Source: an uncultured Alphaproteobacteria bacterium (GTDB taxonomy: Bacteria > Pseudomonadota > Alphaproteobacteria > Caulobacterales > Caulobacteraceae). From it: 26,313 bases of DNA. Positions 15,325 through 21,309 of this stretch are shown piece by piece. How positions within the stretch are numbered: the first letter of the stretch is position 1; each line of letters opens with the position of its first letter. The stretch spans positions 1-26,313 of the forward strand of contig CAIZKE010000168.1 of assembly GCA_903933475.1 (NCBI GenBank), in the 5' to 3' direction. The notes beneath the pieces were generated by a model. The model was given only the letters and a program-made list of their open reading frames with translations. It searched no databases and had not been told where the DNA came from. A program made the translations under genes and the position numbers.

Positions 15325-16245
15325 TCAGGCCTTCTGGCGGCGGTAGACGTCGTTCGGCCACCGCTTGTGGACCCAGAACCACTCCTCAGGCCGGTCCCGG
15401 ATGCGGTCCTCCATGAAGGCGTTCACCCGCCGGACGCTGGCGTCGATGTCGGCATTGCGATCGCCGGTATCCTCAAGGTGGATGTCCTCGTGGACGATCA
15501 CCCGGAAGCGGGCCTTCTCCACCCTCTGCACTGACATTGGGGTCAGGGGGATCCCGAAGCGAAGGGCAAAGCTCGAGGGGCCCGGAGCCGTATGGCAGTC
15601 GACGCCGAAGAGCGGCGCCAGGACGCCACCGTTGAACTTCTGGTCGTTCATCAGCGCCACGCACTCCCCCCGCGCCAGGGCCCGGATCAGTTCCCGGGCG
15701 CCGTCTCCGCCCTTGGGTGCGAACAGGCGGACGCCATAGCGGAACCGGCTCTTCCGGATGCGGGCATCGACATGGGGATTGTTGGTGGCCCGGTAGGTGA
15801 TCTGGCAGGTGATCCCCGCCTGGATGATCACCGCCGGCATGATCTCCATCGAGGAAAAGTGTCCCGAAATGAAGACGACGCTCTCCGGGCCTCGGGCGAT
15901 GGCGACAAGCCGCTCGCCGTTGACCACCTCCACCCGCCCGGGATCGCCAATGATCTTGTCGAGGATCGGGAACTCCGCCGCCCAGCGCCCCAGGGCGCGC
16001 CACTGCGCCCTCACGAGCCGGTCGACCCCGGAGTCGTCCAGATCGGGAAATGCGATCCGGATATTGGTCTCCACCACCCGATTCGTTGAGGTCAGGGGCC
16101 CCAGCCACCCGACAAGGGTCGCGCCGAAGTCCGAGACGGCGTCGATCGGGAAGCTCCGCGCAAGAAGCGTCACCGCATCGAAGGCCAGGGCCTCGAGGCG
16201 CCAGGCCAGGTCCTGGAGCAGGGAAGGTCGCGATGAGTCCGCCAC
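15325..16245 (-). CDS. LpxL/HtrB-type lysophospholipid acyltransferase
   Basis: The 306-residue protein belongs to the lipid A late-acyltransferase family, which transfers a secondary acyl chain to Kdo-lipid A at the inner membrane. Visible are an N-terminal hydrophobic segment (WRLEALAFDAVTLLAR), the HX4E catalytic motif in SGHFSSME (H129, E134), YRATNNPHVD, an R-x-G-V-R-LFAPKGG region, MNDQKFNGG and RPEEWFWVHKRWPND at the C-terminus. Which acyl position it serves is unknown. The start is uncertain: GTG at 16245 is favoured by family-like residues SRPSLLQDLAWRLEAL, and ATG at 16269 adds eight residues. Neither has a good Shine-Dalgarno. Confidence 0.87.
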   Translation of the reverse strand: MADSSRPSLLQDLAWRLEALAFDAVTLLARSFPIDAVSDFGATLVGWLGPLTSTNRVVETNIRIAFPDLDDSGVDRLVRAQWRALGRWAAEFPILDKIIGDPGRVEVVNGERLVAIARGPESVVFISGHFSSMEIMPAVIIQAGITCQITYRATNNPHVDARIRKSRFRYGVRLFAPKGGDGARELIRALARGECVALMNDQKFNGGVLAPLFGVDCHTAPGPSSFALRFGIPLTPMSVQRVEKARFRVIVHEDIHLEDTGDRNADIDASVRRVNAFMEDRIRDRPEEWFWVHKRWPNDVYRRQKA

Positions 16246-16342
16246 GCCCAAGACTAGACCGGCGCCCATGCGGGCGGCAATCCGCACTCTGGCCCAGCGT
16301 TTGCGGCTCCTGGCATGGAAGTCCCATTTTGGAACGCAATTC

Positions 16343-16375
16343 GGGGGCCGCCCCCCGGGGGACGGCGTCATGACG
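16343..16375. promoter_or_regulatory. Palindromic region upstream of the XRE regulator
   Basis: A perfect 10-bp palindrome CGTCATGACG lies at 16366-16375, 11 bp before the XRE start, a position suited to an autoregulatory operator. Directly upstream, GGGGG (16343-16347), CCCCC (16351-16355) and GGGGG (16357-16361) can pair in two mutually exclusive ways. These are visible in the sequence. Binding by the neighbouring regulator is a guess. Confidence 0.35.
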
Positions 16376-16386
16376 AGGGCCAGGAC

Positions 16387-16671
16387 ATGACGATTGGAAC
16401 ACGGTCGCCGGATGCTGTGATCGACATTTACCTGGGACAGGAGATCCGGCGCAGGCGCCGGGAACTTGGAATGACCCAGCACCAGCTGGCCGATGCCTGC
16501 GGCGTGCGCTTCCAGCAGATCCAGAAGTACGAGAGCGGAGCCAACCGCATTGCCGCCTCGCGGCTCTGGAAGATCGCCCGGGCGATGCAGACGCCACTGT
16601 CCAGCTTCTTCGAGGGCCTGCCGTCCGAACGGGTTACCAGCTCCGGGCACCTTACATTCCTCGAGCGTTAG
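16387..16671 (+). CDS. Small XRE-family (HTH_3) transcriptional regulator
   Basis: The 94-residue protein is almost only a Cro/C1-type HTH (about residues 15-70: LGQEIRRRRRELGMTQHQLA, then VRFQQIQKYESGANRI, LWKIARAMQTPLSSFFEGL). This single-domain type is common in alphaproteobacteria, with several members controlling development or stress. I do not recognise the exact orthologue. Upstream of the ATG at 16387 lies GAGG (16375-16378). The open frame extends to 16315 but those residues are not HTH-like. It is divergent from the acyltransferase gene and precedes hisN, which has its own likely promoter, so it need not be functionally linked to either. Confidence 0.88.
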   Translation: MTIGTRSPDAVIDIYLGQEIRRRRRELGMTQHQLADACGVRFQQIQKYESGANRIAASRLWKIARAMQTPLSSFFEGLPSERVTSSGHLTFLER

Positions 16672-16672
16672 C

Positions 16673-16680
16673 GCTAGATC
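16673..16680 (+). promoter_or_regulatory. Consensus -10 element of a probable leaderless hisN transcript
   Basis: GCTAGATC is a full match to the Caulobacter housekeeping -10 GCTANAWC. It ends 5 bp before the hisN ATG (16686), and no ribosome-binding site lies between, so the transcript should begin at or beside the start codon. No good -35 is present at the expected distance. The element follows the XRE stop codon at once. Confidence 0.45.
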
Positions 16681-16685
16681 GGCCC

Positions 16686-17498
16686 ATGCTCTCTCCCGAA
16701 CGCCTCCGGGCCCTTGACCTGTTGATCCTCGATCTCAATCGGGTTTCCGCCGACGTCATCCTGCCCCTCTTCCGGGCGGAACACGGGCTCGAGGACAAGG
16801 GCGGAGACGCCGGCTTCGATCCCGTCACCATGGCGGACAGGGGCGCCGAGGCGGCGATCCGCCGACGGCTCGCCGAGGTCTTTCCAGAGCATGGCGTGAT
16901 CGGGGAGGAATACGGGGAGGACCGTCCCGAGCAGGAATTCGTCTGGGTTCTGGACCCTATTGACGGGACCCGGGCCTTCATCGCCGGGCTTCCCGTCTGG
17001 ACCACCCTGATCAGCCTGCGCTGGCGTGGGGAACCGGTCCTGTCGAGCATAGGCCAACCCTATCTGGAGGAGGTGTTTGTGGGGTCTCCGGCCGGATCCC
17101 GCCTGGTCAGGGGCGGCGAGAGCCGACCGCTCCGGGTGCGCTCCTGCTTCGGTCTTTCCGAGGCGACCATCGCCTCCACCGATCCGGCGGCCTACTTCGA
17201 GACGGATGAGAGGGCCGCGTGGGAAAAGGTCCGGGCGGCGGCGCGGCTGACTCGACTGGGATGTGACGCCTACGCCTACGCCATGGTCGCCGCAGGCTTC
17301 ATTGACCTCGTGGTGGAGTCACGGGCCTGCAAATGCTGGGACATCGAGGCGGCGGTCCCGCTTCTGGCCGGGGCCGGCGGCGTGGTGACGGACTGGAACG
17401 GCCAGCCCATCGGCCGCAAGGGTGGCCAGATCGCCATTGCAGGCGACCGGTCCTGCCTCCAGGAGGCCCTGCCCTTCCTGGAGCCCGCTGCCGACTAG
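16686..17498 (+). CDS. hisN: Histidinol-phosphatase, IMPase family
   Basis: HisN dephosphorylates L-histidinol phosphate in histidine synthesis, and alphaproteobacteria use this inositol-monophosphatase-like enzyme rather than HisB-N. The 270-residue product shows the Mg2+ site: GEEYG (E74), VWVLDPIDGTRAFIAGLP (D90, I92, D93) and WDIEAA (D219). The RAFIxGLPVW variant after DGT is the feature separating HisN from general inositol monophosphatases and CysQ. No other his gene is nearby. The TAG stop (17496-17498) is the end of a palindromic repeat that runs to 17548. Confidence 0.88.
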   Translation: MLSPERLRALDLLILDLNRVSADVILPLFRAEHGLEDKGGDAGFDPVTMADRGAEAAIRRRLAEVFPEHGVIGEEYGEDRPEQEFVWVLDPIDGTRAFIAGLPVWTTLISLRWRGEPVLSSIGQPYLEEVFVGSPAGSRLVRGGESRPLRVRSCFGLSEATIASTDPAAYFETDERAAWEKVRAAARLTRLGCDAYAYAMVAAGFIDLVVESRACKCWDIEAAVPLLAGAGGVVTDWNGQPIGRKGGQIAIAGDRSCLQEALPFLEPAAD

Positions 17499-17548
17499 AG
17501 CCTGTTTGGATCCGATAACCGGTTCCCACTTGTCGGAACAGGGTCTAG
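17495..17548. repeat. REP-like palindromic element of alphaproteobacterial type, between convergent genes
   Basis: The element begins CTAGAGCCTGTTTGG and ends with the near-complement of it (GGAACAGGGTCTAG); 12 of 15 arm positions pair. The centre contains AACCGGTTCCCACTTGTCGG, which closely resembles the core of a dispersed palindrome I recall from many rhizobial and related intergenic regions (AACCGGTTCCCACTTTTCGG). Both flanking genes take their TAG stop from its terminal CTAG. It can form a long hairpin on either strand and may work as a bidirectional terminator. Only one copy is in this window. Confidence 0.7.
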
Positions 17549-18489
17549 CGGATCGGCGTCACACGGCCTGCCAGGCCGTCGAAGTTTTCCCAGAACTGGC
17601 GGCGGATCGGGTCGGTCTCCATGAGGATCTCATGCTCCGCACCGGCGATGTGGGCGATGATGCCGTAGGGCAGCAGGCCTGCGACCCTCTCCTGGGCGGC
17701 GTTCTTCACCAGCCGGTCCTGCTCGGCGGAGACGATGATGACCGGCAACATGAGACGACCGATGTTCCGGTCCCGGGTCACCCAGTGCGTCGCGCGCAGG
17801 GCGAAGTCCAGCCACCCCCAGGTCGGCGACGAGAGGGCAAGGTCGGGATTGGCACGGAGCAGGTCCTTTGCCCGCTTGTAGCGTACCGGGTCATGAGTGA
17901 GGACATTGCCCTCGAAGGGCTCGTTGACCGGATCACCCGGCGGCTGGGCCCAGTCTTCCTCTTGTCCCGTCATCATCCGATAGGCGACGATCAGGCGGGC
18001 GAACAGGGGAAGGCGCAGGCCCAGCATGGGCGCACTCAACACCGCGCCGACGAAGCGGGGTGCGAGGCCGCGGACGAGTGCGGTCAGGGTCAGGCAGCCG
18101 CCCATGGAATGGCCGATGGCGATCCAGGGTGTTGGCAGGCGGTCCTCGAAGGTGTTGAGCAGGGCGGTATAGTCGGACAGGTAGGGCTCCAGGCCGGACG
18201 CGTGGCCCTTGAGGCGGTCCGGCAGTTCGCGGTGCGAAAGCCCCTGCCCGCGCCACTCGTTCACCAGAACCACGAAGCCTCGGGTCTGGAGGTCGCAGAC
18301 CACCTCGAAATACTTCTCTATGGATTCGGTGCGACCCGTGGACAGGATCACCGACCCGCGGACCCGGCCGGGCGGATGAAAGAGCGCCGCCCGGAGGGGC
18401 GCTCCATCCTCACCCTCGAACCACTCTGCGCCACCATTGGGCGGAATGGGCGAGTCGGGAAGTTCGGTCAGGGGCGCTGAACGGTCCAT
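17545..18489 (-). CDS. Alpha/beta hydrolase, lysophospholipase-like
   Basis: The 314-residue protein has the serine-hydrolase fold of the PldB/monoacylglycerol-lipase group. The catalytic triad is visible: S128 in IGHSMGG, D258 in VSAEQDRLV and H286 in AGAEHEILME. The NEWRGQGLS loop matches the lysophospholipase pattern (usually DxRGxGxS). The lid region (about 160-230) includes PVNEPFEGNVLTHDPVRY, typical of PldB homologues. It has no signal peptide and is probably cytosolic or membrane-peripheral. It starts 1 bp after the SCP2-like gene stop, so the two form a lipid-related operon. Its stop lies within the palindromic repeat. Confidence 0.88.
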   Translation of the reverse strand: MDRSAPLTELPDSPIPPNGGAEWFEGEDGAPLRAALFHPPGRVRGSVILSTGRTESIEKYFEVVCDLQTRGFVVLVNEWRGQGLSHRELPDRLKGHASGLEPYLSDYTALLNTFEDRLPTPWIAIGHSMGGCLTLTALVRGLAPRFVGAVLSAPMLGLRLPLFARLIVAYRMMTGQEEDWAQPPGDPVNEPFEGNVLTHDPVRYKRAKDLLRANPDLALSSPTWGWLDFALRATHWVTRDRNIGRLMLPVIIVSAEQDRLVKNAAQERVAGLLPYGIIAHIAGAEHEILMETDPIRRQFWENFDGLAGRVTPIR

Positions 18490-18490
18490 G

Positions 18491-18811
18491 TCAGGCGTCT
18501 CCTGTTCGGGTTTCGATCAGCGACTTGACCTGGGGCATGAGCGACATGGCCAGTCCCATGTCAGAGACCTTGAGCCGGCCCATGATGACTGCAGTCATCG
18601 GGTTCAGGTCCCCGCGGCCCAGGGCCTCCAGGTCCTTGCGGCTGACGCTGATCACGAGGTCCGCCGGATCCGGAGTATTGCTGACCTCAGTGCCCTCCAC
18701 CCGGATGACACCCTCTCCGCGCAGATCCAGGCGGATCGAGCGGTCCAGGCCCACACCGCCAGCCTGAAAGTGCCCACGCACCTTGTCTGTCAGCTCCGCA
18801 AGTCCATCCAT
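18491..18811 (-). CDS. SCP2-like sterol/lipid-binding domain protein
   Basis: The 106-residue protein fits the SCP-2 sterol-transfer fold: an amphipathic N-terminal helix (MDGLAELTDKVRGHF), central strands with GVIRVEGTEVSNTPDPADLVISVS (in part), then DLEALGRGDLNPMTAVIMGRLKVSDMGLAM (in part), the usual DxxxLxxGxxxPxxAFMxGKLKVxGDMxLAM pattern. The role is probably binding or shuttling lipid or acyl-CoA. I chose the ATG at 18811 because GGGAGGA lies about 7 bp upstream; the open frame to 18847 adds nothing family-like. It precedes the hydrolase with a 1-bp gap. Confidence 0.88.
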   Translation of the reverse strand: MDGLAELTDKVRGHFQAGGVGLDRSIRLDLRGEGVIRVEGTEVSNTPDPADLVISVSRKDLEALGRGDLNPMTAVIMGRLKVSDMGLAMSLMPQVKSLIETRTGDA

Positions 18812-18831
18812 TTGGCGTCCTCCCCCCTCCA

Positions 18832-18857
18832 TTGAATGACGTTGCAATTCAAAATTG
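18832..18857. promoter_or_regulatory. AT-rich inverted repeats upstream of the SCP2-like gene
   Basis: TTGAAT (18832-18837) and ATTCAA (18847-18852) form a perfect inverted repeat around 9 bp. Overlapping it, CAATT-CAA-AATTG (18845-18857) is a second perfect inverted repeat. They stand in an AT-rich stretch (about 18830-18875), unusual here, just 21 bp before the start of the SCP2-hydrolase pair. This is a good place for a repressor of lipid genes. No regulator gene is adjacent, so the binding protein is unknown. Confidence 0.4.
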
Positions 18858-18883
18858 TAAACATTTCGACACGGGCGGGGGTC

Positions 18884-18911
18884 CTTGAACCGCCGGCGAC
18901 GGTGCCCATCT
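18884..18911 (+). promoter_or_regulatory. Sigma-32-type heat-shock promoter of hsp20
   Basis: CTTGAA (18884-18889) and GCCCATCT (18904-18911) match the sigma-32 consensus CTTGAAA-N11-16-CCCCATNT with one mismatch in each half. Measured between CTTGAAC and GCCCATCT the spacer is 13 bp. Transcription would start near 18918, giving a leader of about 105 nt before the ATG at 19024. The match, its place and the heat-shock gene downstream support each other. Confidence 0.7.
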
Positions 18912-18917
18912 CTCGTG

Positions 18918-19013
18918 GGAAGGCGCCGGATGGCCGGGCCTTCCGGGTGGCGTGAGGCTTCGGCGCGCGCAGAACCCGACCCTGAAACCGCAACCTTGCT
19001 TGCTCAAGAAGGA
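18918..19013 (+). ncRNA. ROSE-like RNA thermometer in the hsp20 leader
   Basis: The leader has a strong 5' stem (GGAAGGC at 18918-18924 with GCCTTCC at 18938-18944, apical CCGG/CCGG pairing). A short 3' hairpin at 18994-19012 sequesters the ribosome-binding site: CCUU pairs with AAGG, one unpaired G, then CUU pairs with AAG around loop GCUC. The UUGCU with a bulged G facing the AGGA Shine-Dalgarno is the hallmark of ROSE thermometers, which open on heating in rhizobial and Caulobacter small heat-shock genes. Leader length fits the 60-110 nt range. The folding was done by hand. Confidence 0.7.
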
Positions 19014-19023
19014 TGTGACTCCC

Positions 19024-19476
19024 ATGCGTACGATCGACTTTTCCCCCCTCTATCGCTCCGTGGTCGGCTTCGACCGCCTGGCACAAATCCTGGAGACCGC
19101 AACGGTCGACCAGGCCTCCGGCTACCCGCCCTACAACATCGAGCGGACCGACGAGAACGCCTACCGAATCGAGATCGCCGTCGCCGGTTTCCGCTCTGAG
19201 GAGCTGAACGTCGAGGTGAAGGAGAACCTGCTCACGGTCCAGGGCCGCAAGACGGCCAACGACGCCGAGCGCCGGTTCCTGCACCGCGGCCTGGCCGAGC
19301 GCGACTTCGAACGGCGGTTCCAGCTTGCGGACTATGTGGTGGTCACCGACGCCCAGCTGTCGGACGGCCTGCTCTCGATCTCGCTCCGTCGCGAACTGCC
19401 CGAGGCCCTCAAGCCCCGCCGCATCGAGATCGCCACCGCCTCCAGCCCCCTTATCGAGGGCGAGAAGGCCGCCTGA
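19024..19476 (+). CDS. Small heat-shock protein, Hsp20/IbpA family
   Basis: This ATP-independent cytosolic holdase keeps unfolding proteins ready for DnaK/ClpB. The 150-residue product shows an N-terminal arm (MRTIDFSPLYRSVVGFDRL), YPPYNIERTDENAYRIEIAVAG (in part) opening the alpha-crystallin domain (about 36-130), RRFLHRGLAERDFERRF, LADYVVV, and the GLLSISLRRELPEALKPRRIEI ending (in part), as in IbpA-type class A proteins. I chose the ATG at 19024 because AAGGA (19009-19013) precedes it and the homologous N-terminus begins there, although the frame is open to 18952. It has its own heat-shock promoter, thermometer-like leader and terminator, so it is a single-gene unit. Confidence 0.95.
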   Translation: MRTIDFSPLYRSVVGFDRLAQILETATVDQASGYPPYNIERTDENAYRIEIAVAGFRSEELNVEVKENLLTVQGRKTANDAERRFLHRGLAERDFERRFQLADYVVVTDAQLSDGLLSISLRRELPEALKPRRIEIATASSPLIEGEKAA

Positions 19477-19500
19477 CCCGCGGCACGGCCAAAGGACTTC

Positions 19501-19537
19501 GGCGGGCGGTGCTGCAAGGCACCGCCCGCCTTGTATT
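19501..19537 (+). terminator. Rho-independent terminator of hsp20
   Basis: GGCGGGCGGTGC (19501-19512) and GCACCGCCCGCC (19519-19530) form a perfect 12-bp stem with loop TGCAAG, followed by TTGTATT. It lies 24 bp after the hsp20 stop. On the other strand it ends 15 bp beyond the pentapeptide-protein stop and may also terminate that gene, though the U-tract there is poor. Confidence 0.9.
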
Positions 19538-19551
19538 CAGGCTGGCTCAGG

Positions 19552-20802
19552 CTAATGCGCGCCCTTGAGGCCAAAGGTTTCCCGGAACGCCATCTGCGCG
19601 TCCTTGAGGTTGGCGTCCGTCAGGACCGCCTGCCGGAGGTCGACATCATTGAGGATGGCCCCCCTGAGGTCAGCGCCGGAGAAATTCACCCGCCGGAGGT
19701 CGGCTGACGTCATGTCGGTGGGCAGCAGGCGGTTACCCTCCAGGACCAGGGGCTCCAGCCGGGCCAACCTGAGGTCCGCCCCCGCCATCAGGGCACCGGT
19801 CAGCCGGGCACCCCTGAGGTCGGCGCGCCTAAGGTTACAGCCGCGAAGATCCGCGCCCTCGAGCCGGGCGCCCTGCAGCTGGATTCCCTCCATGTCGAGG
19901 CCATAGAAGACGGCCTTCCGGGCAGAGACGGCGGTCAGGTTGTATCCCCGCAGGTTCTTGAGGTTCCGGAGGTCAACGCCATCGAAGACCGTGGGCGTCC
20001 CCGCCGCGCCTTCGGAGGTGCACCAGCGCGCATGTTCGCGAACCTGGACCTCAAGGGTGACCTCGCCCGAGACCTGAACGGCGGGATCATTCGTCAGCGC
20101 CCCTCGCAGGTCGGCCTTGTTGACATCCCAGGCCTGGGTATTGGCGCCCAGCAGGATGACGTCGCGCAGGTCGGCACCCCTCAGGTCGGCCTGGGCCAGG
20201 TCCGCGCCGGTCATGTCGGCACCGGTCATGATGCAGTGCTTGAGCTGGGCCCGGGCCAGACATGCACCCCGCAGGACAGCGCCGGTGAAGTCCGAGCGCA
20301 CGGCGTCAAGGCCTGAAAGCTTGGACCGCGCCAGATTGGCCCCGCTCAGGTTCGGGCCCTGGTCGTCCTCCGTTCGGTGGACATGCTCAACCATGCGAAG
20401 GCCGAGCTTCCTGTCGCCAAGGGCCATGGCGCCTTCCCGAAGGTCAGCCTCGAAGAGATCCGCGTGGGTCAGGTTTGCATTGCGCAGGCAGGCACCCCTC
20501 AGGTCGGCCCGCCGCAGGGAAGCCTTGCTCAGGTCGGCGTTCTGGAGGTCAGCACCGTAGAGATTGGCGCTGTCGAGCTGCGTTCCCTTCAGGTTGGCAC
20601 CGTAGAGGAGGGCGCCTGTCAGGTCCGCACCGGTCAGGTCGCGCCCCGCCAGCTTGAGCCCCGACAGGTTTCGCCAGGACAGGTTGCCGCGCAGTCCGTC
20701 CGGAAGGCCGGAGATGAAGCGCTTGTGCTTGCGGCAGACATCATCCGCTTCCGCCTGCGATAGCGTCGGGATGTCGTGCAGGTGTGTGGGTGGCAGAGAC
20801 AT
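19552..20802 (-). CDS. Pentapeptide-repeat protein with two cap-plus-solenoid modules
   Basis: The 416-residue protein consists mostly of A(D/N)LxG-type pentapeptides, predicted to form right-handed quadrilateral beta-helices. A first module begins with CRKHKRFISGLPDGLRGNLS and continues with many repeats (about residues 48-125). An interruption (about 125-150, DRKLGLRMVEHVHRTEDD) precedes more repeats. A second cap, REHARWCTSEGAAGTPTVFD, starts another repeat run at about residue 270. Both caps share an H-x-x-F/W-x-S/C-x-x-G-x-x-G pattern. There is no signal peptide. Function is unknown; some pentapeptide proteins protect gyrase, but nothing here shows that. A CtrA-like box lies about 50-60 bp upstream. 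Confidence 0.88.
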   Translation of the reverse strand: MSLPPTHLHDIPTLSQAEADDVCRKHKRFISGLPDGLRGNLSWRNLSGLKLAGRDLTGADLTGALLYGANLKGTQLDSANLYGADLQNADLSKASLRRADLRGACLRNANLTHADLFEADLREGAMALGDRKLGLRMVEHVHRTEDDQGPNLSGANLARSKLSGLDAVRSDFTGAVLRGACLARAQLKHCIMTGADMTGADLAQADLRGADLRDVILLGANTQAWDVNKADLRGALTNDPAVQVSGEVTLEVQVREHARWCTSEGAAGTPTVFDGVDLRNLKNLRGYNLTAVSARKAVFYGLDMEGIQLQGARLEGADLRGCNLRRADLRGARLTGALMAGADLRLARLEPLVLEGNRLLPTDMTSADLRRVNFSGADLRGAILNDVDLRQAVLTDANLKDAQMAFRETFGLKGAH

Positions 20803-20850
20803 GCCTTCGACGAGTGTCCCCTGAGTGGAACCTACTCTGGCGCACAGCGA

Positions 20851-20865
20851 TTAATGGACGGTTTA
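20851..20865 (-). promoter_or_regulatory. CtrA-like box upstream of the pentapeptide-repeat gene
   Basis: TTAA-TGGACGG-TTTA matches the CtrA site TTAA-N7-TTAA at 7 of 8 positions with exact spacing. It is centred about 56 bp before the start of the pentapeptide-repeat gene and overlaps the stop codon of the RibD-like gene (complement of 20863-20865). In this GC-rich background such a match is uncommon. Control by CtrA is inference. Confidence 0.45.
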
Positions 20866-21309
20866 GGGGCGGTTTGCGGGTCGGTAGGCGGCATAAAGGG
20901 GCAGGGCCTCGGCCTCGAGAAGTCCGGTCACCACCTCGACGCCCGCAGCCTTCAGGCGTTCGGAGCCCTCCCCGGCGGCAAAGACCGAGGCGTCGTCGCA
21001 GGCGATCACTACCCGGCGCACGCCGGCGGCGATCAGACGGTCGGTGCAGGAAATCCCCGTCCCGGAGCGCCGGGCGCAGGGTTCCAGCGTCACCAGGACG
21101 ACCGCCCCACGGGCCGCATCGCCCGCTGCGGAAAGGGCAAGGTCCTCGGCGTGGGGGCGGCCACCGTCGGCCGTCGCACCCTCGCCGACGACCCCCTCCG
21201 GGCCGAGGATGACGCAGCCGACGGAGGGATTGTCGCCCGTCCGGCCCACGCCGGGCCGGGCCAGGGCGATGGCCCGCCGCATGGCCTGGATTTCCGTCTC
21301 GCGGTTCAA
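20863..21309 (-). CDS. Stand-alone RibD-type deaminase domain protein
   Basis: The 148-residue protein is a zinc-dependent cytidine-deaminase-fold enzyme closest in pattern to the N-terminal half of RibD: ARPGVGRTGDNPSVGCVI, PHAED (H53, E55), VTLEPCARRSGTGISC (C78, C88), then RLIAAGVRRVVIACDD and a RLKAAGVEVVTGLLEAEA ending. The C-terminal reductase half of bifunctional RibD is absent because the frame ends in TAA at 20863. It may be a diaminohydroxyphosphoribosyl-pyrimidine deaminase or a related nucleotide deaminase. The spacing between the cysteines is one longer than the usual RibD PCSHxGRTPPC. The start is TTG (21309-21307), overlapping the gpmA stop as TTGA. Confidence 0.82.
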   Translation of the reverse strand: MNRETEIQAMRRAIALARPGVGRTGDNPSVGCVILGPEGVVGEGATADGGRPHAEDLALSAAGDAARGAVVLVTLEPCARRSGTGISCTDRLIAAGVRRVVIACDDASVFAAGEGSERLKAAGVEVVTGLLEAEALPLYAAYRPANRP

